The position numbers were made by a program, and so were the translations under genes. This document shows, in pieces, positions 1 through 12,086 of a stretch of DNA of 64,000 nt. The number at the start of each line of letters is the position of its first letter. Within the stretch, counting starts at the first letter, position 1. This stretch comes from Mya arenaria (taxonomy: Eukaryota; Mollusca; Bivalvia; Myida; Myidae): the NCBI RefSeq assembly GCF_026914265.1, contig NC_069131.1, forward strand, positions 13,104,294 to 13,168,293. Reading direction: 5' to 3'. A model generated the notes under the pieces. It saw nothing but the letters and a program-made list of their open reading frames with translations, had not been told where the DNA came from and made no database searches.

Positions 1-129
1 GAGTATTAGGTTTGTTCTCCCTTTCTTGGATCAAAATGGCTTAGATGTCGTAGAAAACAACCATTGTTGTTGTTTACTACTGGACACTGTTGTTGATTTA
101 ATGTTTTACTTGCCACTGCATGCATCTAG

Positions 130-380
130 TACATTAAATGAACGTATGAGTTTAGTCATTAAATGAGCATTTTAAGTCATTAAATGGACGTCTGATTTTT
201 AGTCATTAAATGAACATATGATTTTTAGTCATTAAATAAACATACGATTTTAGTCATTAAATATACATATGATTTTTAGTCATTAAACGGACGTATGATT
301 TATAGCGTTAAATGCACTTATTCGTTTTAGTCATTAAATGAGCATTATGGTTTTTAGTCATTAAATGGCCATTTTAGTCG
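130..380. repeat. Minisatellite, about 30-bp unit, in dehydrogenase intron
   Basis: About eight imperfect units built around TTTTTAGTCATTAAATG followed by a variable CATATGA-like half. It lies upstream of the first visible dehydrogenase exon and is therefore probably intronic. No coding signal is seen in it. Confidence 0.85.
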
Positions 381-546
381 AGCTCTCATTTGTTTCAAAG
401 GTAGGATCAGGTGTTTGTCACTCTGGAACAACCCGGGGGATCAAACCTGAAACGGATCCTCAACTTAATAGTATTACACGAATGGCTTGAAATGATCTTG
501 TCCGTGACCGATTTGATCTGAGATTGAATACGAACCTTTGTTTCAG

Positions 547-791
547 ACGGCGAAGTTTTTCCTGCCCTATATGATCAAGAGGAACCACGGACATGTCGTT
601 AACATCGCAAGCTCCACCGGTCTCCTGGGTCTTCGTAACCTCACCGACTACAGCGCTTCTAAATTTGGCGTCGTTGGGTTTTCCGAGGTGCTAAATTTAG
701 AACTGGTGTTTTCCGAAGCGGACGGTGTGCACACGACACTCGTTTGTCCGTCGTTTGTGAAGACGAGCCTGTTTCAGGGATGTGACATGAG
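547..791 (+). CDS. SDR16C-type short-chain dehydrogenase/reductase, internal exon (gene partial at left edge)
   Basis: This exon encodes the catalytic part of a classical short-chain dehydrogenase of the SDR16C group (RDH10, SDR16C5), enzymes that oxidise or reduce retinoids or steroids with NAD(P) at the ER membrane or lipid droplets. Visible: NIASSTGLLG with the catalytic Ser, then the YSASK active site (Tyr at 649-651, Lys at 661-663), FGVVGF, and TTLVCPSFVKTSLF near the end. The start is set by the acceptor TTTCAG at 541-546 (phase 0). The donor is GTACGG at 792, leaving two bases (AG); the better-looking GTAAGG five bases on would put a stop in the next exon. The Rossmann TGxxxGxG and NNAG motifs lie on exons left of the window, so roughly the first 150 residues are missing. 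The substrate cannot be read from this part. Confidence 0.93.
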
Positions 792-1582
792 GTACGGTAA
801 GGGGTTAAAGTTTCATATTTGACGTTTGTGACCCTTCTATCTCATCAAACCACCCTCACCATACCTGTGACGCAACCCGTACCTCGCGAAACCGTTCATT
901 CTCCTGTACGATGAATAGGGGTCGGCATGGGTTGTAAGGAGGGTGGGGTTTCGTCGCGTACAGTTTTCTGCCCGGTATACCGTTTCATGTTTCAAATCCA
1001 TGGTAGTAACAACAAAAGGTCTCATCTTCAGTGGCAAAGTAAACTGGATGTTAAACGTCCATGCATTCATGCACCTGCGTACATGTACCAATAAACGATA
1101 AGGTGGCCGATGTATAAACAAGCTTGTACTCTCAGGCCACAAAAATGATTTGGTTAGGGTAACAGCCTTTTCAAAAACAGGTAGGGTAGGTACCCTTTTA
1201 ATTATTATTATTATTTTTTATTAGACTTTATATAAGAATTAAATTACATAATTGTCATCTCTTTAGAATGGTTTTAAAGTAATATTCTGAATAAAGCTTT
1301 AAGGGTTAAAATATTGAAACATACACTTTTTATTGTTTTTATTGTTTTTTTTTATTAACCAACTGACTATAAAAACGGTAGGGTCGTTGCCATTTTCGAA
1401 GCTAAGGTAACCCGAACCGAATGTTTTTAGGCCTCATCGCGCCATTGTCGATACTGTTTTCTCTTGGTGCCCGCTGATCCCTTGTCAATTGAAAGGGCTT
1501 TACTTGCTGATAAGTTACCTGTAGAATAAATGACCGAAAACACATTTAGTACAGATAAATCTATTACAGTTTGTAGTTTTGT

Positions 1583-1951
1583 TTTAAATCTATACTCGTA
1601 TTTAAAATCAATACATATACATGTATAACAAACATTAATTTTTAGTCATACAGTTTTAAACTACTTATTAAATGATGCGTTTGTGGAAAATATTAATCAC
1701 TGATAATAAGATTGTAACCGTGTAGTAGAATAGTAGAAAGCACAAAAATATTAAATAATTGGTGGGTCCTAAAATATTTACAGTGATCAACTATCGTCTC
1801 ATAAAGTGGAAATATCGTGTTTTCTGCACCTTTCGTTCAAATGAAACACTGTACCCATCATAGGAACAATTGTTTTCGATATTTATTAATTCTTTTCAGT
1901 AAATTAAAACAATTGTGGTACTGCTTATTTGGGAGTAAGAGTGCATCTTAT
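1583..1951 (+). mobile_element. Non-autonomous inverted-repeat element (MITE), family A, copy 1
   Basis: About 370 bp ending in GGGAGTAAGAGTGCATCTTA, with an AT-rich interior that aligns over its length with the copy at 62424-62803 in the same orientation. The left end TTTTAAATCTATACTCGTAT is a weak inverse of the right end. No transposase is present. It sits in the dehydrogenase intron. Confidence 0.75.
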
Positions 1952-2496
1952 ATTCAACTAAAATCGGACATGATTTGCATTTTTGGTCTGTTTTTCAATC
2001 TTTCAAAGCCAAACAAACTTGTTTGTAATTTATTTCCTACATTATTTTTAATTTTGATTTATATAACCTTTTATAATGCTTACAAAATAATAAGGATTCG
2101 CCAGACTTCGAAATTCAAGTATGTCGAAGTCGTCGGGATTTATGAAAATATTTCATGGTAGTTGTACATGTACATCGAATACCTTCACACCGCTTTTGTA
2201 CAAATAACACTAAAAAATGACACTTCATTGTTTAAATGTGGAGGGATTTAAGACGCGTCGCCATGACAACAGACCTGAAAATATTTATCCTGTCATGTGT
2301 CAAGGTATCCTATGTTGGTGTTTAATCAAATTTTGACAGAAAATGCATTAGCTGGTCTGATGTATATGTGATCCCCTGTCTCCTTCAATTAATGTGAAAT
2401 AGTAGGAGTACAATAGTGTCGTTTAATTGGAAATATTAGACCCGGCTTAGGGTCGGGGAGAGTTAACATAAACCTGGTCGTTCGTATATAGGCTAC

Positions 2497-2660
2497 TTAA
2501 AGATGCACTCTTACTCCCAAATTACTGTAGATGTATCACAATTAATACAATTCTTTTAATTCACCCATACGGATGAAAACATATCGAAAACAAGGGTTCT
2601 TATGAAGGATACCGAGATTAATTTGAAAGAAATGTGCGAGACTAAGAACAATTGTAGTGG
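2497..2660 (-). mobile_element. MITE family A, copy 2 (inverted, only one end recognisable)
   Basis: Starts TTAAAGATGCACTCTTACTC, the reverse complement of the right end of family A. About 150 bp of interior, including the stretch ATCGAAAACAAGGGTTCTTA, follows the reversed family sequence. After that the similarity fades, so the outer limit is uncertain. Confidence 0.6.
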
Positions 2661-2984
2661 TTTAAATTCTGACTTGTTTTACAATCAAGTTGGAAACTCG
2701 CCGTTATGTACACATCGTAAAGCAATCGAAGATGTTGAACATTTCTTCTTTCACAGAGTAACGAATACGTCTTTTTAGAAACACAAGACAATTCCACCTA
2801 TTGAACTCTGCTAAATTACTTTTCGGTCTTAACAGCTTCTCCGACGATCAAAATGTCTGTTTCTTCAGAGACATTCAATGTTTCATAAAAAATACGGATC
2901 GTTTTAAGTAAATCAGAAGCAGGAGCCTTCTTCTCTACCTATCTCTTTTTCTCACGTCTTTCACTAATAGTTTCTCATTATCTT

Positions 2985-3358
2985 TTAAAACTGCACTCTC
3001 ACAGATTTACCAGTTTTACAACTTTTTTTCTTGGAAAGTGCATTTTTTGCTTAGATATCTGGAACCCAATAATATAAGGTTGCTGAAAAAAATCAGATCG
3101 TAGATTTTCATATTTCCATTCGAAAATTGATGTTTGATGGCTTAAACCGTTACGAACGGTTTAAGTAAAATGCATAAAACATCATTTTTTGAACTTAAAT
3201 ATAGAAGTTGTTTATATTCCTAAAAATATGCTATCCAATTTTTTTGTCAGCAGTTTTTTTCAACTGGTTTCCATGGATTTTCGCAAAAATTGGCTCGTTC
3301 CAAGACAAAAAATAAGGAAAGTTGTCAAAACGTTCACTCTGTGAGAGTGCAGCTTTAA
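2985..3358. mobile_element. Fold-back element, family B, copy 1
   Basis: About 370 bp with terminal repeats close to TTAAAGCTGCACTCTCACAG at both ends in inverse orientation. The inverted repeat runs through nearly the whole element to a centre around ACCGTTACGAACGGTTTAAG, so a transcript would fold into one long hairpin. The ends read TTAA-like, hinting at a TTAA target. It lies in the intron between the first two visible dehydrogenase exons. Confidence 0.85.
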
Positions 3359-3839
3359 CAGATAATCAGGTAAACAATAAACTTTGATTTAAACATTACA
3401 ATCTTACTTTAAAAGCATCTCGGTAACTTATTTGATGTTTTGGGAGAGGGCCGAAACTGTTGTTGGTATAACTTACATATATTCATATACAATATATGTA
3501 TTTGTCTCAAATTCTGTATATTCTGGTTATTGTTGTATTGACTGTTTCATTGTATTAGCATTCATGTAATAAAATAGTATTAGATTTGTGAAAACATGTG
3601 ATACGTGAACATCTTACGTTGAACCTTGCGATTTGGATTTGAAAGCATTAACCCGTGTAATGGAAATATTGAAGCGTTGTAACATACTTTTGTCATATCT
3701 GTTATTTTTATTAAATATTTCCGGTGGGTTAGATATATTTGATCATGCAGCCTAATCTTTTATAGAAAGCATTTCATTATACAGTGTATGTCTAAATTGA
3801 AAGTTCATAACAAGGCGAGAATTTTGCTTTTTTTTTCAG

Positions 3840-3965
3840 ATTTCCAGCCGTGTTACCGCCACTTGAAGTGTCATACTGCGCCGATAAAATAGTGCACGCA
3901 GTTTTAACGAACCAGGTGGTCTTGTACGTTCCAAGAATCGTGTACTTTTTCACCATTTGTAAAAC
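3840..3965 (+). CDS. SDR16C-type dehydrogenase, penultimate exon
   Basis: Joins the previous exon in phase (AG plus A gives Arg), after a 3,048-bp intron. It encodes PAVLPPLEVSYCADKIVHAV and NQVVLYVPRIVYFFTICK, matching the segment of RDH10/SDR16C5 that follows the active site: LPPL, an Ala-Ile-like helix, then a basic and hydrophobic stretch. The acceptor is a T-rich tract ending in CAG at 3839; the donor is GTGAGT at 3966 (two bases carried). This part shapes the substrate pocket and membrane-associated C-terminus in the family. The donor lies only eight bases before a GC-rich palindromic element. Confidence 0.92.
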
Positions 3966-3973
3966 GTGAGTTG

Positions 3974-4291
3974 TTAATGCACCAGTCAATTGCAACCACG
4001 GCCCCCAAGGTCCGGGGGTATACCGGGGATAGCCGGGGAAATTGGCCGTGTTTTTACCTTCCAGATGGCCCCGCAGTGCCTGGTGATTGCGGTGGTTTCG
4101 TCTTCACGCCAAATATAGCGGGAAATTGGCCTCATATAGGGTCCCTTGGGTGCGGGGGCATTTGGCGGGGGTTTTACCATCAGATCGTCCCCGCAGGGCG
4201 GAGACTTTGCCCGGGCTTGGCTGGAACGAAAGTCAAAGTCCCCGCTATTTCCCGGACCTGGGGGGCATGGTTATAAATGACTGGTGCATAA
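3974..4291. mobile_element. GC-rich palindromic MITE, family C, copy 1
   Basis: Ends are TTAATGCACCAGTCAATTGC on the left and its imperfect inverse ending in ACTGGTGCATAA on the right. The GC-rich interior, with CCGGGGATAGCCGGGG-type blocks, contrasts sharply with the AT-rich surroundings. Related copies lie at 6395-6527 and 50011-50131. It has no coding capacity; short reading frames inside it are chance. Confidence 0.82.
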
Positions 4292-4687
4292 AAAATCATG
4301 TTTTCTTACTAGACGTAACTATTCAGTGTAAATTTTGAAAATCAGATGTAATTTAATTATAATCAGTGGCGGCCTCAGGAGTTCACGTTATGAGGTTGCA
4401 AATTATAAACTATAATAAACTAAAAACTATAGGCTGTATATGTTGTATTGAAGCTGATGGACAGAAGCAAAACGTGTTTCCAAATGCGTTTTGTAAAAAA
4501 CCCCGAATAATTTCAAGTATTGTTCATATTGTTGGCCGTGAAACTTCTCCGCCTACTTCGGTTTCCCCTACTTACTGCGCCAACTGGATTGATAAAAATG
4601 ATGTTCACACAGCTTTTTTATTTAAATGATAATTTGAATAATAATTTATTATTTGTGTTGCCAAGGAAACGAATTTCTTTTTTTCAG

Positions 4688-4841
4688 GATTCTACCAGTT
4701 GGGGCAATGAACGCTATCTCGAACTTTTTCGGCGCTGTGAGATTCATGGACAATTTTGTCCACGTAGACAACGGAAATGACCAAGCTGTTCCAAACAGAT
4801 CGATGACGTCACTTCCGAATGATACAAAGAAAGACGTGTAG
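4688..4841 (+). CDS. SDR16C-type dehydrogenase, last coding exon
   Basis: Enters in phase (AC plus G gives Thr) after a 722-bp intron; the acceptor is TTTTTTTCAG ending at 4687. It encodes ILPVGAMNAISNFFGAVRFM then DNFVHVD and a polar tail ending in NDTKKDV before a TAG stop at 4839-4841. The ILP and FxGxxxxMxxFV spacing is that of the RDH10/SDR16C C-terminus. The tail after DNFVHVD is longer than in SDR16C5 and lacks a clear ER-retention motif. The three visible exons encode 174 residues; full-length relatives have about 300-340. Confidence 0.92.
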
Positions 4842-5102
4842 AAAGTTTCTTTTCTGATTTACTGAATTTGTCTTGCAAGACGTTAAACTTTGTGTTAGAG
4901 TTTTCTGACAAAATAATGCCCACATAACACTATTAAAAGCTTTTAAAAGTTTGTCGACGCAACGTGAACTAAATGTCAGTTAATTCTTTAGTTAATGTTT
5001 AATTCAAACTCTAGGGAATCAACGCCTGAAACAAAATGAGAAGACAAAAACATAGCTAATTACATTTTTTGGAATCTATAAGTTTTCTCGCACAAGGCTT
5101 TT

Positions 5103-5456
5103 AAAGCTGCACCTTCACAGTTTGAACGTTTTGACAAGTTCTTTTTTTTGTCTTGGAACGAATCAATTTTTGCGAAAATGCATGAATACCAGAGATATAA
5201 GACTGCTGACTAAAGATCAGATCGAAGGTTTTTATATCTATGTTAAAACATTGATGTTTTATGCATTTTTTCTTAAAGTGTTATGAACGCTTTTAGCAAT
5301 AAAACATTAATTTTCGAACGGAAATATGAAAATCTGCTATCTGACCTTTTGTCAGCAGTTTTAAATCACGGGTTTTTAGATATTTACGCTAAAATGGCAC
5401 ACCTCAAGACAAAAACTTAACGGTCAAAACGGTAAATCTGTGAGAGTTCAGCTTAA
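5103..5456. mobile_element. Fold-back element, family B, copy 2
   Basis: TTAAAGCTGCACCTTCACAG at the left and GTGAGAGTTCAGCTTAA at the right enclose the same near-complete palindrome as the other three copies. It starts about 260 bp after the dehydrogenase stop, so it may fall in the 3' UTR. It contains an AATAAA (5298-5303) that could serve as a polyadenylation signal; this is speculative. Confidence 0.82.
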
Positions 5457-6261
5457 ACATGACTGACAAGTCTGCGGATCGATGTTTCACTGTTACAGGA
5501 ACTGGTCTGGTATATAGCATTGTACATGTAAACCGATAGTATTGTTATTTAATACTGGCTAGTACTGCCAGCTGATAGGTGAAAACGTCGAATAGAATTA
5601 TATGGCGTTAGCCATATATCCGTGATTCTATTAGCGAGCCAATATTATTGACGTATATAGTCTTATTGGCAGACATCACCAAGTTATACCGTGAATAATG
5701 TCAATGCCGTGAATAATGTCAATGCCGTGAATAATGTCAATGCGTGTGATTCCAATACTTATTATGGGTTCAGGATTTGTCAGGCAAATGTGCTTCGACA
5801 TGACAATGAATGTATGATTTGTCTAGCTAGGATAATCCTAGACGTGTGAGTTATATTTCAGCTAACAGTTATGTACATAGTTATATTCTCTTAAATATTG
5901 TGCAATACATGTGCTATTTTATGTGTGTGTGTAGCCACACGTTTCTGTAAATAAAATAACTATGAACGGCATTTTAAATTTGTCTTTTCAATATTACACG
6001 AAAAATGACGTACATTTGATTTTAAGATAAGTTTTTAAATTCAAAAGCTTGTTTTCGCATGATTCTGTAGTAATTTTGGCTGTTTGGCTTGGCTGTGTTT
6101 TGAAGACAAAAGACAAAATCTTTCCATAGACCTTGTGTCGTCGTCGGCGGCGGCGTCTTTGTCACAACCTGCGAACGCTTCTTATATTGCCATATTTAAA
6201 CGCTGGGTAGATATACGAATGTGTAGATGTCACTTTTTATAAGCCTTGCCAAACGCATATA
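5457..6261. other. Non-coding spacer with a short tandem repeat
   Basis: No exon recognised. It contains about three copies of an 18-bp unit (GTGAATAATGTCAATGCC) at 5689-5743 and an AATAAA at about 5949-5955, which could be a distal polyadenylation signal of the dehydrogenase. Confidence 0.5.
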
Positions 6262-6378
6262 CAGTCGAACACCGTTGGCTCTATCTCCCAGAGACCGGCG
6301 AAAATAACCGAGACACGGAAAAGTCGAGCCTTCAGTATAAAGAATTCGGTCTTTTACGTCCAGCTCGAGCCAACGAGG
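6262..6378. mobile_element. Tc1/mariner- or pogo-like MITE fragment
   Basis: Begins after TA with CAGTCGAACACCGTTGGCTC, a terminal sequence typical of short pogo/mariner-type elements. Near 6363-6378 it reaches AGCTCGAGCCAACGAGG, which is partly inverse to the start. The right side is cut off where the family C copy begins. Confidence 0.6.
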
Positions 6379-6394
6379 AGTTCCCGCTTTTTTG

Positions 6395-6527
6395 ACGCGA
6401 AAACAAAACCACCGCATTCACCCAGCACTGCGGGGCCACTTGAAAGGTAAAATCTTGGCCCATCTCTCCGGCTATCCCCGGACATGGGGGTGGGGGGGGG
6501 ATCGTGGTTACAATTGACTGGTGCATG
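6395..6527 (-). mobile_element. GC-rich MITE family C, copy 2 (one half, inverted)
   Basis: Read in reverse it runs ATGCACCAGTCAATTGTAAC, then the GC-rich block and the stretch around CCCCGCAGTGCTGGGTGAAT seen in copy 1. Only one terminal repeat is present, so this is a truncated copy. Confidence 0.75.
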
Positions 6528-6611
6528 ACAGTATGAACTCAAAACATTTTCCGGTTATAATTGTTCTTTAATAATCACGCAAATAGACCGCGATACTTAC
6601 TGCAAGGTGGC

Positions 6612-6681
6612 AGGACGTTAATTTGGTCCCGGCCTTCATATCTGGACGTTAATTTGGTCCCGGCCTTCATATCTGGACGTT
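6612..6681. repeat. 31-bp direct repeat, two copies
   Basis: Two identical adjacent copies beginning GGACGTTAATTTGGTCCCGG, followed by the first eight bases of a third. The identity suggests a recent local duplication. Confidence 0.9.
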
Positions 6682-7717
6682 AAAATGCCAGTTGATACCT
6701 GGAGCCGTCTTAGTAACAGTGTTCAACTTAGTGAAAATAAATATTTTTTTTCTAATTTGAATTTTAATAAAACGAACAATATAATATAATTATGCATTAT
6801 GAATAAGTCTGATGAACAGTAGCGGGTATTTAAAATAATCATTGTCAAAAATTATGAAATTCTCACTGAATTGAAAATATTCACTAAGATGCATATTGGA
6901 TACGGCCCCAGGGGGATTGAAGAGACAGACAAACGGACGGGGGACTGACAGAGACGGGTGTGTTAGTATGGAAGGGAGGTTACTCAGTAAGTTTTTATTG
7001 AAGGCTTGCATGGATTGTCTATCTTTTCCCATTACACTTCACGTTGTGACTCAAAGCTGAAAGACGGCTAGCAGGGTCATCATTTGGTCAAATAAGGACA
7101 TGTTGAAATTTAATATGATAAACCATATCCTATAAATATCACTGGAATCCGGAATTCGTAGTCCCACACAATTTTAAGCAGGAAATACCCGCTTCCTACC
7201 TTTAAAATTGAACGCCCATTAAGTGCAGTTATGATTTTATCAGAGTTCAAATATTTCTGATATGTTTAGGGAAAAAGTAACATGAAATTTCTAAAAAAAA
7301 GAAAAGAAAAACAAGCAAAAAGCAGGATGGTTTGCACGAGCAGCAGTTGTCGATCGTGTGTTCTCTGGACTCACTTTGCGGTATCACTTAAACACATAAG
7401 TCAACATTACAGCGGGGGTTATTCATGCTTTTTATTGTAGGTTATCAACACTTGTGTTGCTTTTTTTCGCTACGAAGTGTCCAAGAGGCATTATGACACC
7501 AGACATATATGTTGTTGTTTTTGTTGACGAGTGACATATTTTAGGCTGGGAGCAGCGTAGCATTCTCACGTCATATTGAGCTGATACCGTATAGAGCTTC
7601 TCGGGTTTTTGATTAAATGAGCGCAAAGAGCTCATGCATGTACCAGTGGAGCTAAATGCGTTTGTATGCCTGATAGCCCCCGCCAAACCACATTAAGTTT
7701 CCCTTGTTTCCAGTTTT
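6682..7717. other. Non-coding spacer
   Basis: AT-rich sequence with an A-rich run near 7290. I see no exon, RNA gene or clear repeat in it. Confidence 0.4.
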
Positions 7718-7738
7718 TCATCATCATCATCATCGTCG

Positions 7739-7820
<82 letters not shown>

Positions 7821-7830
7821 TATCGTCATT

Positions 7831-7911
<81 letters not shown>

Positions 7912-7950
7912 TTATCAGCATCATTATCATCATCAACATCATCATCATCA
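7718..7950. repeat. (TCA)n microsatellite, about 230 bp
   Basis: Nearly uninterrupted TCA/ATC triplets with a few point variants (CGT, TAT). It produces long His, Ile or Met runs in several frames, none of which is a gene. Confidence 0.97.
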
Positions 7951-8586
7951 CCCCCGTCTTCGTCGTCGTTGTCATTTTAAATTTGGATTGTCGGATTATA
8001 AAGGATTTTCACTGCGAAATTACATATACGTACGAGTTTTATTACAGTGTGATTTTCTTTGTTTATCAGTGAAATCGATATATTGCGTTCGAACATTAAA
8101 AATTATTTCTCATAAAATGTCCAGACGAATTTAAATAGAGAAAATAAGGTCTGTGTGAAGTTTGCTAAACGGGGGTAAATAATCACGTGACTTCAAAGGG
8201 GTTTTCGCATGGGTCACCACGGGTCATAACAACTGATGTGACCTATGCGTTTCAAAATGACCAAACATGTATGCCATATTCGAATCACTTTCAAAATGTG
8301 TCATATACGAATAATTCACTCATGAGTGACATATACGGCCATTTATAGAATTAGAAATAAAAAACGTAGCTCAATTTCACAGATGTTGTATATTTTATTT
8401 GTAAAGTTAGTATGAATAAAACAACACCAAAATAATGTTTAAAATTCTAAACACAATCGCTGTTCTCAAACGACTGGTTTCAATAACAAATACAAATAGA
8501 CTAAACTCTCCAACGTGAGGTAAACTAACAAGAACTATAAATGCAAATGGACGGAAAGATCAACTATCTTTAAATGATAAATATTA

Positions 8587-8741
8587 ACTAGACACGTAAC
8601 ACATATAACAAACACATTTCCGGAAATACGCTTTAGGGTTTAAAGAAATAGGCGTTGATTTTAACTTGACACTTAACATATATAACACACACATTTCCAG
8701 AAATACGCTTTAAGGTTTAAATAAATAGCCATTGAGATTAA
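8587..8741. repeat. 77-bp tandem duplication
   Basis: Two diverged copies of a unit running from ACTAGACAC through ATTTCCGGAAATACGCTTTA to AAATAG plus a short tail. It is followed at about 8780-8845 by two copies of a shorter unit with CACYGGTGTATT. Confidence 0.8.
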
Positions 8742-8947
8742 TGCAAAATATCATAAGTTTTCGTCAGGTTCAAATCAGTACGTCCACACTTAAATGTCCA
8801 CCGGTGTATTATGTCCCCACTTTAATGCCCACTGGTGTATTTGAAGCTTGACGAATATGTATCTAGTCGATATATAGTCCATTTCTTTTATATTATAATT
8901 AAGGCCAGCGGAATGCGTTGTACAAAATTTTGTCGAGTATTCAGAAA

Positions 8948-9164
8948 ATTGTTAAAAAGTTAACAACGTTGTTAACTTCATCGTTGTTAACTTCCAAGTC
9001 GTTACTGCTATGGAAGGTTAATGGATGCACTTGTGATCTGCTGTTTTTTTTTCTGACAAGATTATAGACAACTATTTCAGCTAAACTAGTTTCATTTAAA
9101 TATATTAAACGTGAACACTGATCTCGTTAATCAGGTTGTTAACTTTGACACAGTTCTGAACAAT
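8948..9164. mobile_element. Inverted-repeat MITE, family D, copy 1
   Basis: About 217 bp with ATTGTTAAAAAGTTAACAAC at the left and a GTTAAC-containing inverse ending CTGAACAAT at the right. The interior (GTTACTGCT, GGATGCACTTGTGATC, ACAACTATTTCAGCT) matches the inverted copy at 14115-14341. It lies just downstream of the CIMIP5-like stop. Confidence 0.8.
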
Positions 9165-9766
9165 AGGCTCAATAATTTATAACTCCGTTTTTAGAACACC
9201 AGAAAGCGTAACATTCTGTTACATACTGGCATAATGTAATAGAAAACAACTGAATTCCAATTGAAGCTGGATACGGCTTACAGTAAACATACATTTCGTT
9301 GCATTTGTTCAAGGCATTTTTTATAATTGCATAAGCTTATCTATAAAGCAACTTAGAAGTACACACTTGTTAAGGCTTTAATTAAAAAACAACAACACGT
9401 GTACTTAATATGTATATGTACGACTGTTATAAATCAAAGTTGTAGAATTTGGGCTTCAATTAACATTTATATTTCAACTATCAGCGTGTATATATCTCTT
9501 ATATTCTGCCAGGCATGTATTATAAGTACTAGTATTATATAAATAAAATGTATGTGACACGATATACGATGCATTCAGTAAGGGTGATTATGAAAACGTT
9601 TGTTAGATATTAGCAGATCTTAGTTACAAATGCTGAACAAACCATGATCGACTCATGGGTATTCAGACATTTTATCTCATTTGTAGGCATTTAAAACACC
9701 GACCCGAGTTTAGAAAAAAATAACACCTAACAATAAAAATATATAAATGCAAAAGGAATGTAAGGC

Positions 9767-9958
9767 TTAGTAACATATCATGTCAGCCCCCAACTTCCGC
9801 CGACGTCCGCCGCTGTAAAACTGGTACTCCATTTGCTGCATACTGGCCCCCAGCTCTGTATTGACGCGGTTTCCATAGTTACCCGAGTTCGTGTTTGGAA
9901 CGTTCTCGGAAAACTGATTGGATTTTTCCGGAAGTGGTTCTTTTTCTTTAGGGTTGCC
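9767..9958 (-). CDS. C2orf50/CIMIP5-like protein, last exon (exon 4)
   Basis: Encodes GNPKEKEPLPEKSNQFSENV, NTELGASMQQMEYQFYSGG and RRRKLGADMICY, then TAA (9767-9769). The order G-N-x-K-E, LPE/LPD, F-S-x-x-V-P, R-x-x-T-x-L-G, M-x-x-x-F/Y, then a basic R/K cluster reproduces the C-terminal half of vertebrate C2orf50 (CIMIP5, named as a ciliary microtubule inner protein). The acceptor reads TTTCTAG just upstream at 9959 and the phase (0) fits exon 3. The four exons together give 148 residues, close to the roughly 160 of the human protein as I recall it. The family is known from axonemes; a role inside ciliary doublets is inferred by homology only. Confidence 0.86.
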   Translation of the reverse strand, partial: GNPKEKEPLPEKSNQFSENVPNTNSGNYGNRVNTELGASMQQMEYQFYSGGRRRKLGADMICY

Positions 9959-12086
9959 CTAGAAACGAGAATACGAATGTTAATTCATAGTGCTTACACG
10001 TTGTTAAATGATTTACATAGTTTGAAAGAGGCGCATGCTCTATTTTGACCTGTGCATTTGTTTATATTACGGAATAAAGATATGAGTTATAGGTTGGATT
10101 ACGTCCCTTGAACTCTCCCTATGGACCTTCTGACTGTTAGCGAAACGAGTCAACGAAAAGGAGAAAAGCTTGTTCATAAGCACATAACATACCCAACATA
10201 AACATTCATGTCTTGATGTAATCAACTTTCACGTAAATGTTTACAATTTTCACCAAATCACCACTTGTGCTTTGATTCAAGTGGTTTTCTGGTAAAAGTT
10301 CCCACATGTACACGAAGGGACCCATTTTCAATCCACTGCTGCACTATTTGATTTTATTTTCACTTCATTATATTATTTTTCGTGACTATTTTCATGAAAT
10401 TTATATCATGTACATCTCCATCTAAAGAAGGGTAATTAATTACTTTACTATTAAAATCATCACGTTCAAGTCACAAAGTATAAGTTTTCAAAATGTTCGG
10501 ATATATTTTATATTCGAATACATTATTCAATTGCACAATAACATGTATTGCATTCACAGATGACTGAAAAATCGTATTATAATGAACTTATCCTTAACAT
10601 AACAACACATCCAGAAAAACAGCAATACAACCGACACCCACATATATTATTTAGCCATACCAGAACAAACATTCACTTCAAACACTGATTTGTTTTGTGT
10701 AATGGACAAAATTTACATTTTCCGCTTTGATTCACCAAAAGTTGCAGCTCGTGTAGATACTAAAATGAAGGTACAAGTTCCATAAAATTGGCATGTATAG
10801 GCAAAGCATAAGACAACGCTGCGGTGGCGTCTTCTTTGAGCAAAATGTTTTAAACATTGTTTATGCAGCAATTTATTCCCATCTAACTTGGTACACATAT
10901 TACCAGTGGCATATGGAATATTATATGTAATTAAGATTAGGTCCATAATTCTCGGCTTTAGTAGTTGTTTATTAAAGTTTAAATCAGACGAGTATCATGC
11001 ACTTTTCGTTATATAACGAACGTCATCGCGAAATCTTACTGGTTGTAAGCATGTTTTTATCCCTACAGCGCGACAAAACATACCTACATGTAGTTATATC
11101 GATTCAGATTCTTGAGCGGACATATTTGAGCGGTAGTGGAACACATGTTCGTTTGCAAACAATATTGTAGATGTTATCTTTCATAAAAAATAAGACCTCC
11201 AAATAAACAATAATATTTATTTAATTAGTTTTTTATGTAATGGATAAAGATTGCTGGTTTGTACAAAAATAAATGCTTTGATGCGACGCAGACGCATAAC
11301 CATTTATTTTGTGTAAGCACACACTAACAATATTCAAGTTTTTAGTGGTATATATTATATTGTGTAAATTACGCACTAACTGGGCCAGCCACAGTTAATA
11401 TGTACCGCTTCACATATGAATGGCTGCTGATTTACTTAAATAAACGTATTAGAAAACATGAGAAATGATGTCTTCTCACTGGACAAAATATACTGTTGAA
11501 CACTAATAACATGTACTAATTTTTTACCTTTCTCAATCGCATTATGGACATATACGACCATTCATTTCAAAGCAAAGCATAAAGACATCATGATGTTAGT
11601 TTTACTGACACATAATACTATTTGCACGTAGCTTCAACTCCACAAAACTTACTCGCTTTCCTGATTTTATCTATAACAACAAGTCAACAGTAACCATGGG
11701 TACCCCTAACGTCGTATGCATGACAATATGATAAGACAAATGCTAGAAAAAAAGCGCATAACATATAGGTATTTTGTCGTAAAGTAGAAGTGCTTAATTC
11801 AATTTAAAAGCAAAAGGAATACAAATCTACGCTATTTGTTTTTTCTAATCAATAGCCGTTAAAAAATCATAAAAATTGTTATTTATTAGAAATTACATAA
11901 AACGAGGTGACCCTGATGCTTTTACCAGTAATTGGTGAATTTTCTGTTTCAAATACGATGGATATTTTATATGGAATTATATGTTGCTTTTTCCAAAGAA
12001 ATTCAAAACCGTTTTTCTTAGACTCTGATATGGTACTATTTTCTTTAAATTATCACTCATGAAAAAGGTGAAGACAATAAACCAAC
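9959..12086 (-). other. Intron 3 of the CIMIP5-like gene
   Basis: A 2,128-bp AT-rich intron with a canonical donor (GTTGGT at 12086 and down) and acceptor (CTAG at 9959). I see no transposon or tandem repeat in it. Confidence 0.7.

Noticed and set aside
797-802. Alternative dehydrogenase donor GTAAGG at 797
   Set aside because: Using it changes phase and puts a stop codon in the next exon; the donor at 792 restores the conserved LPPL reading.
1817-2161. A 114-codon hydrophobic frame
   Set aside because: It overlaps the end of a MITE family A copy and runs into AT-rich sequence; no homology or splice context.
7666-8072. His-, Ile- or Met-rich proteins
   Set aside because: TCA microsatellite in different frames.
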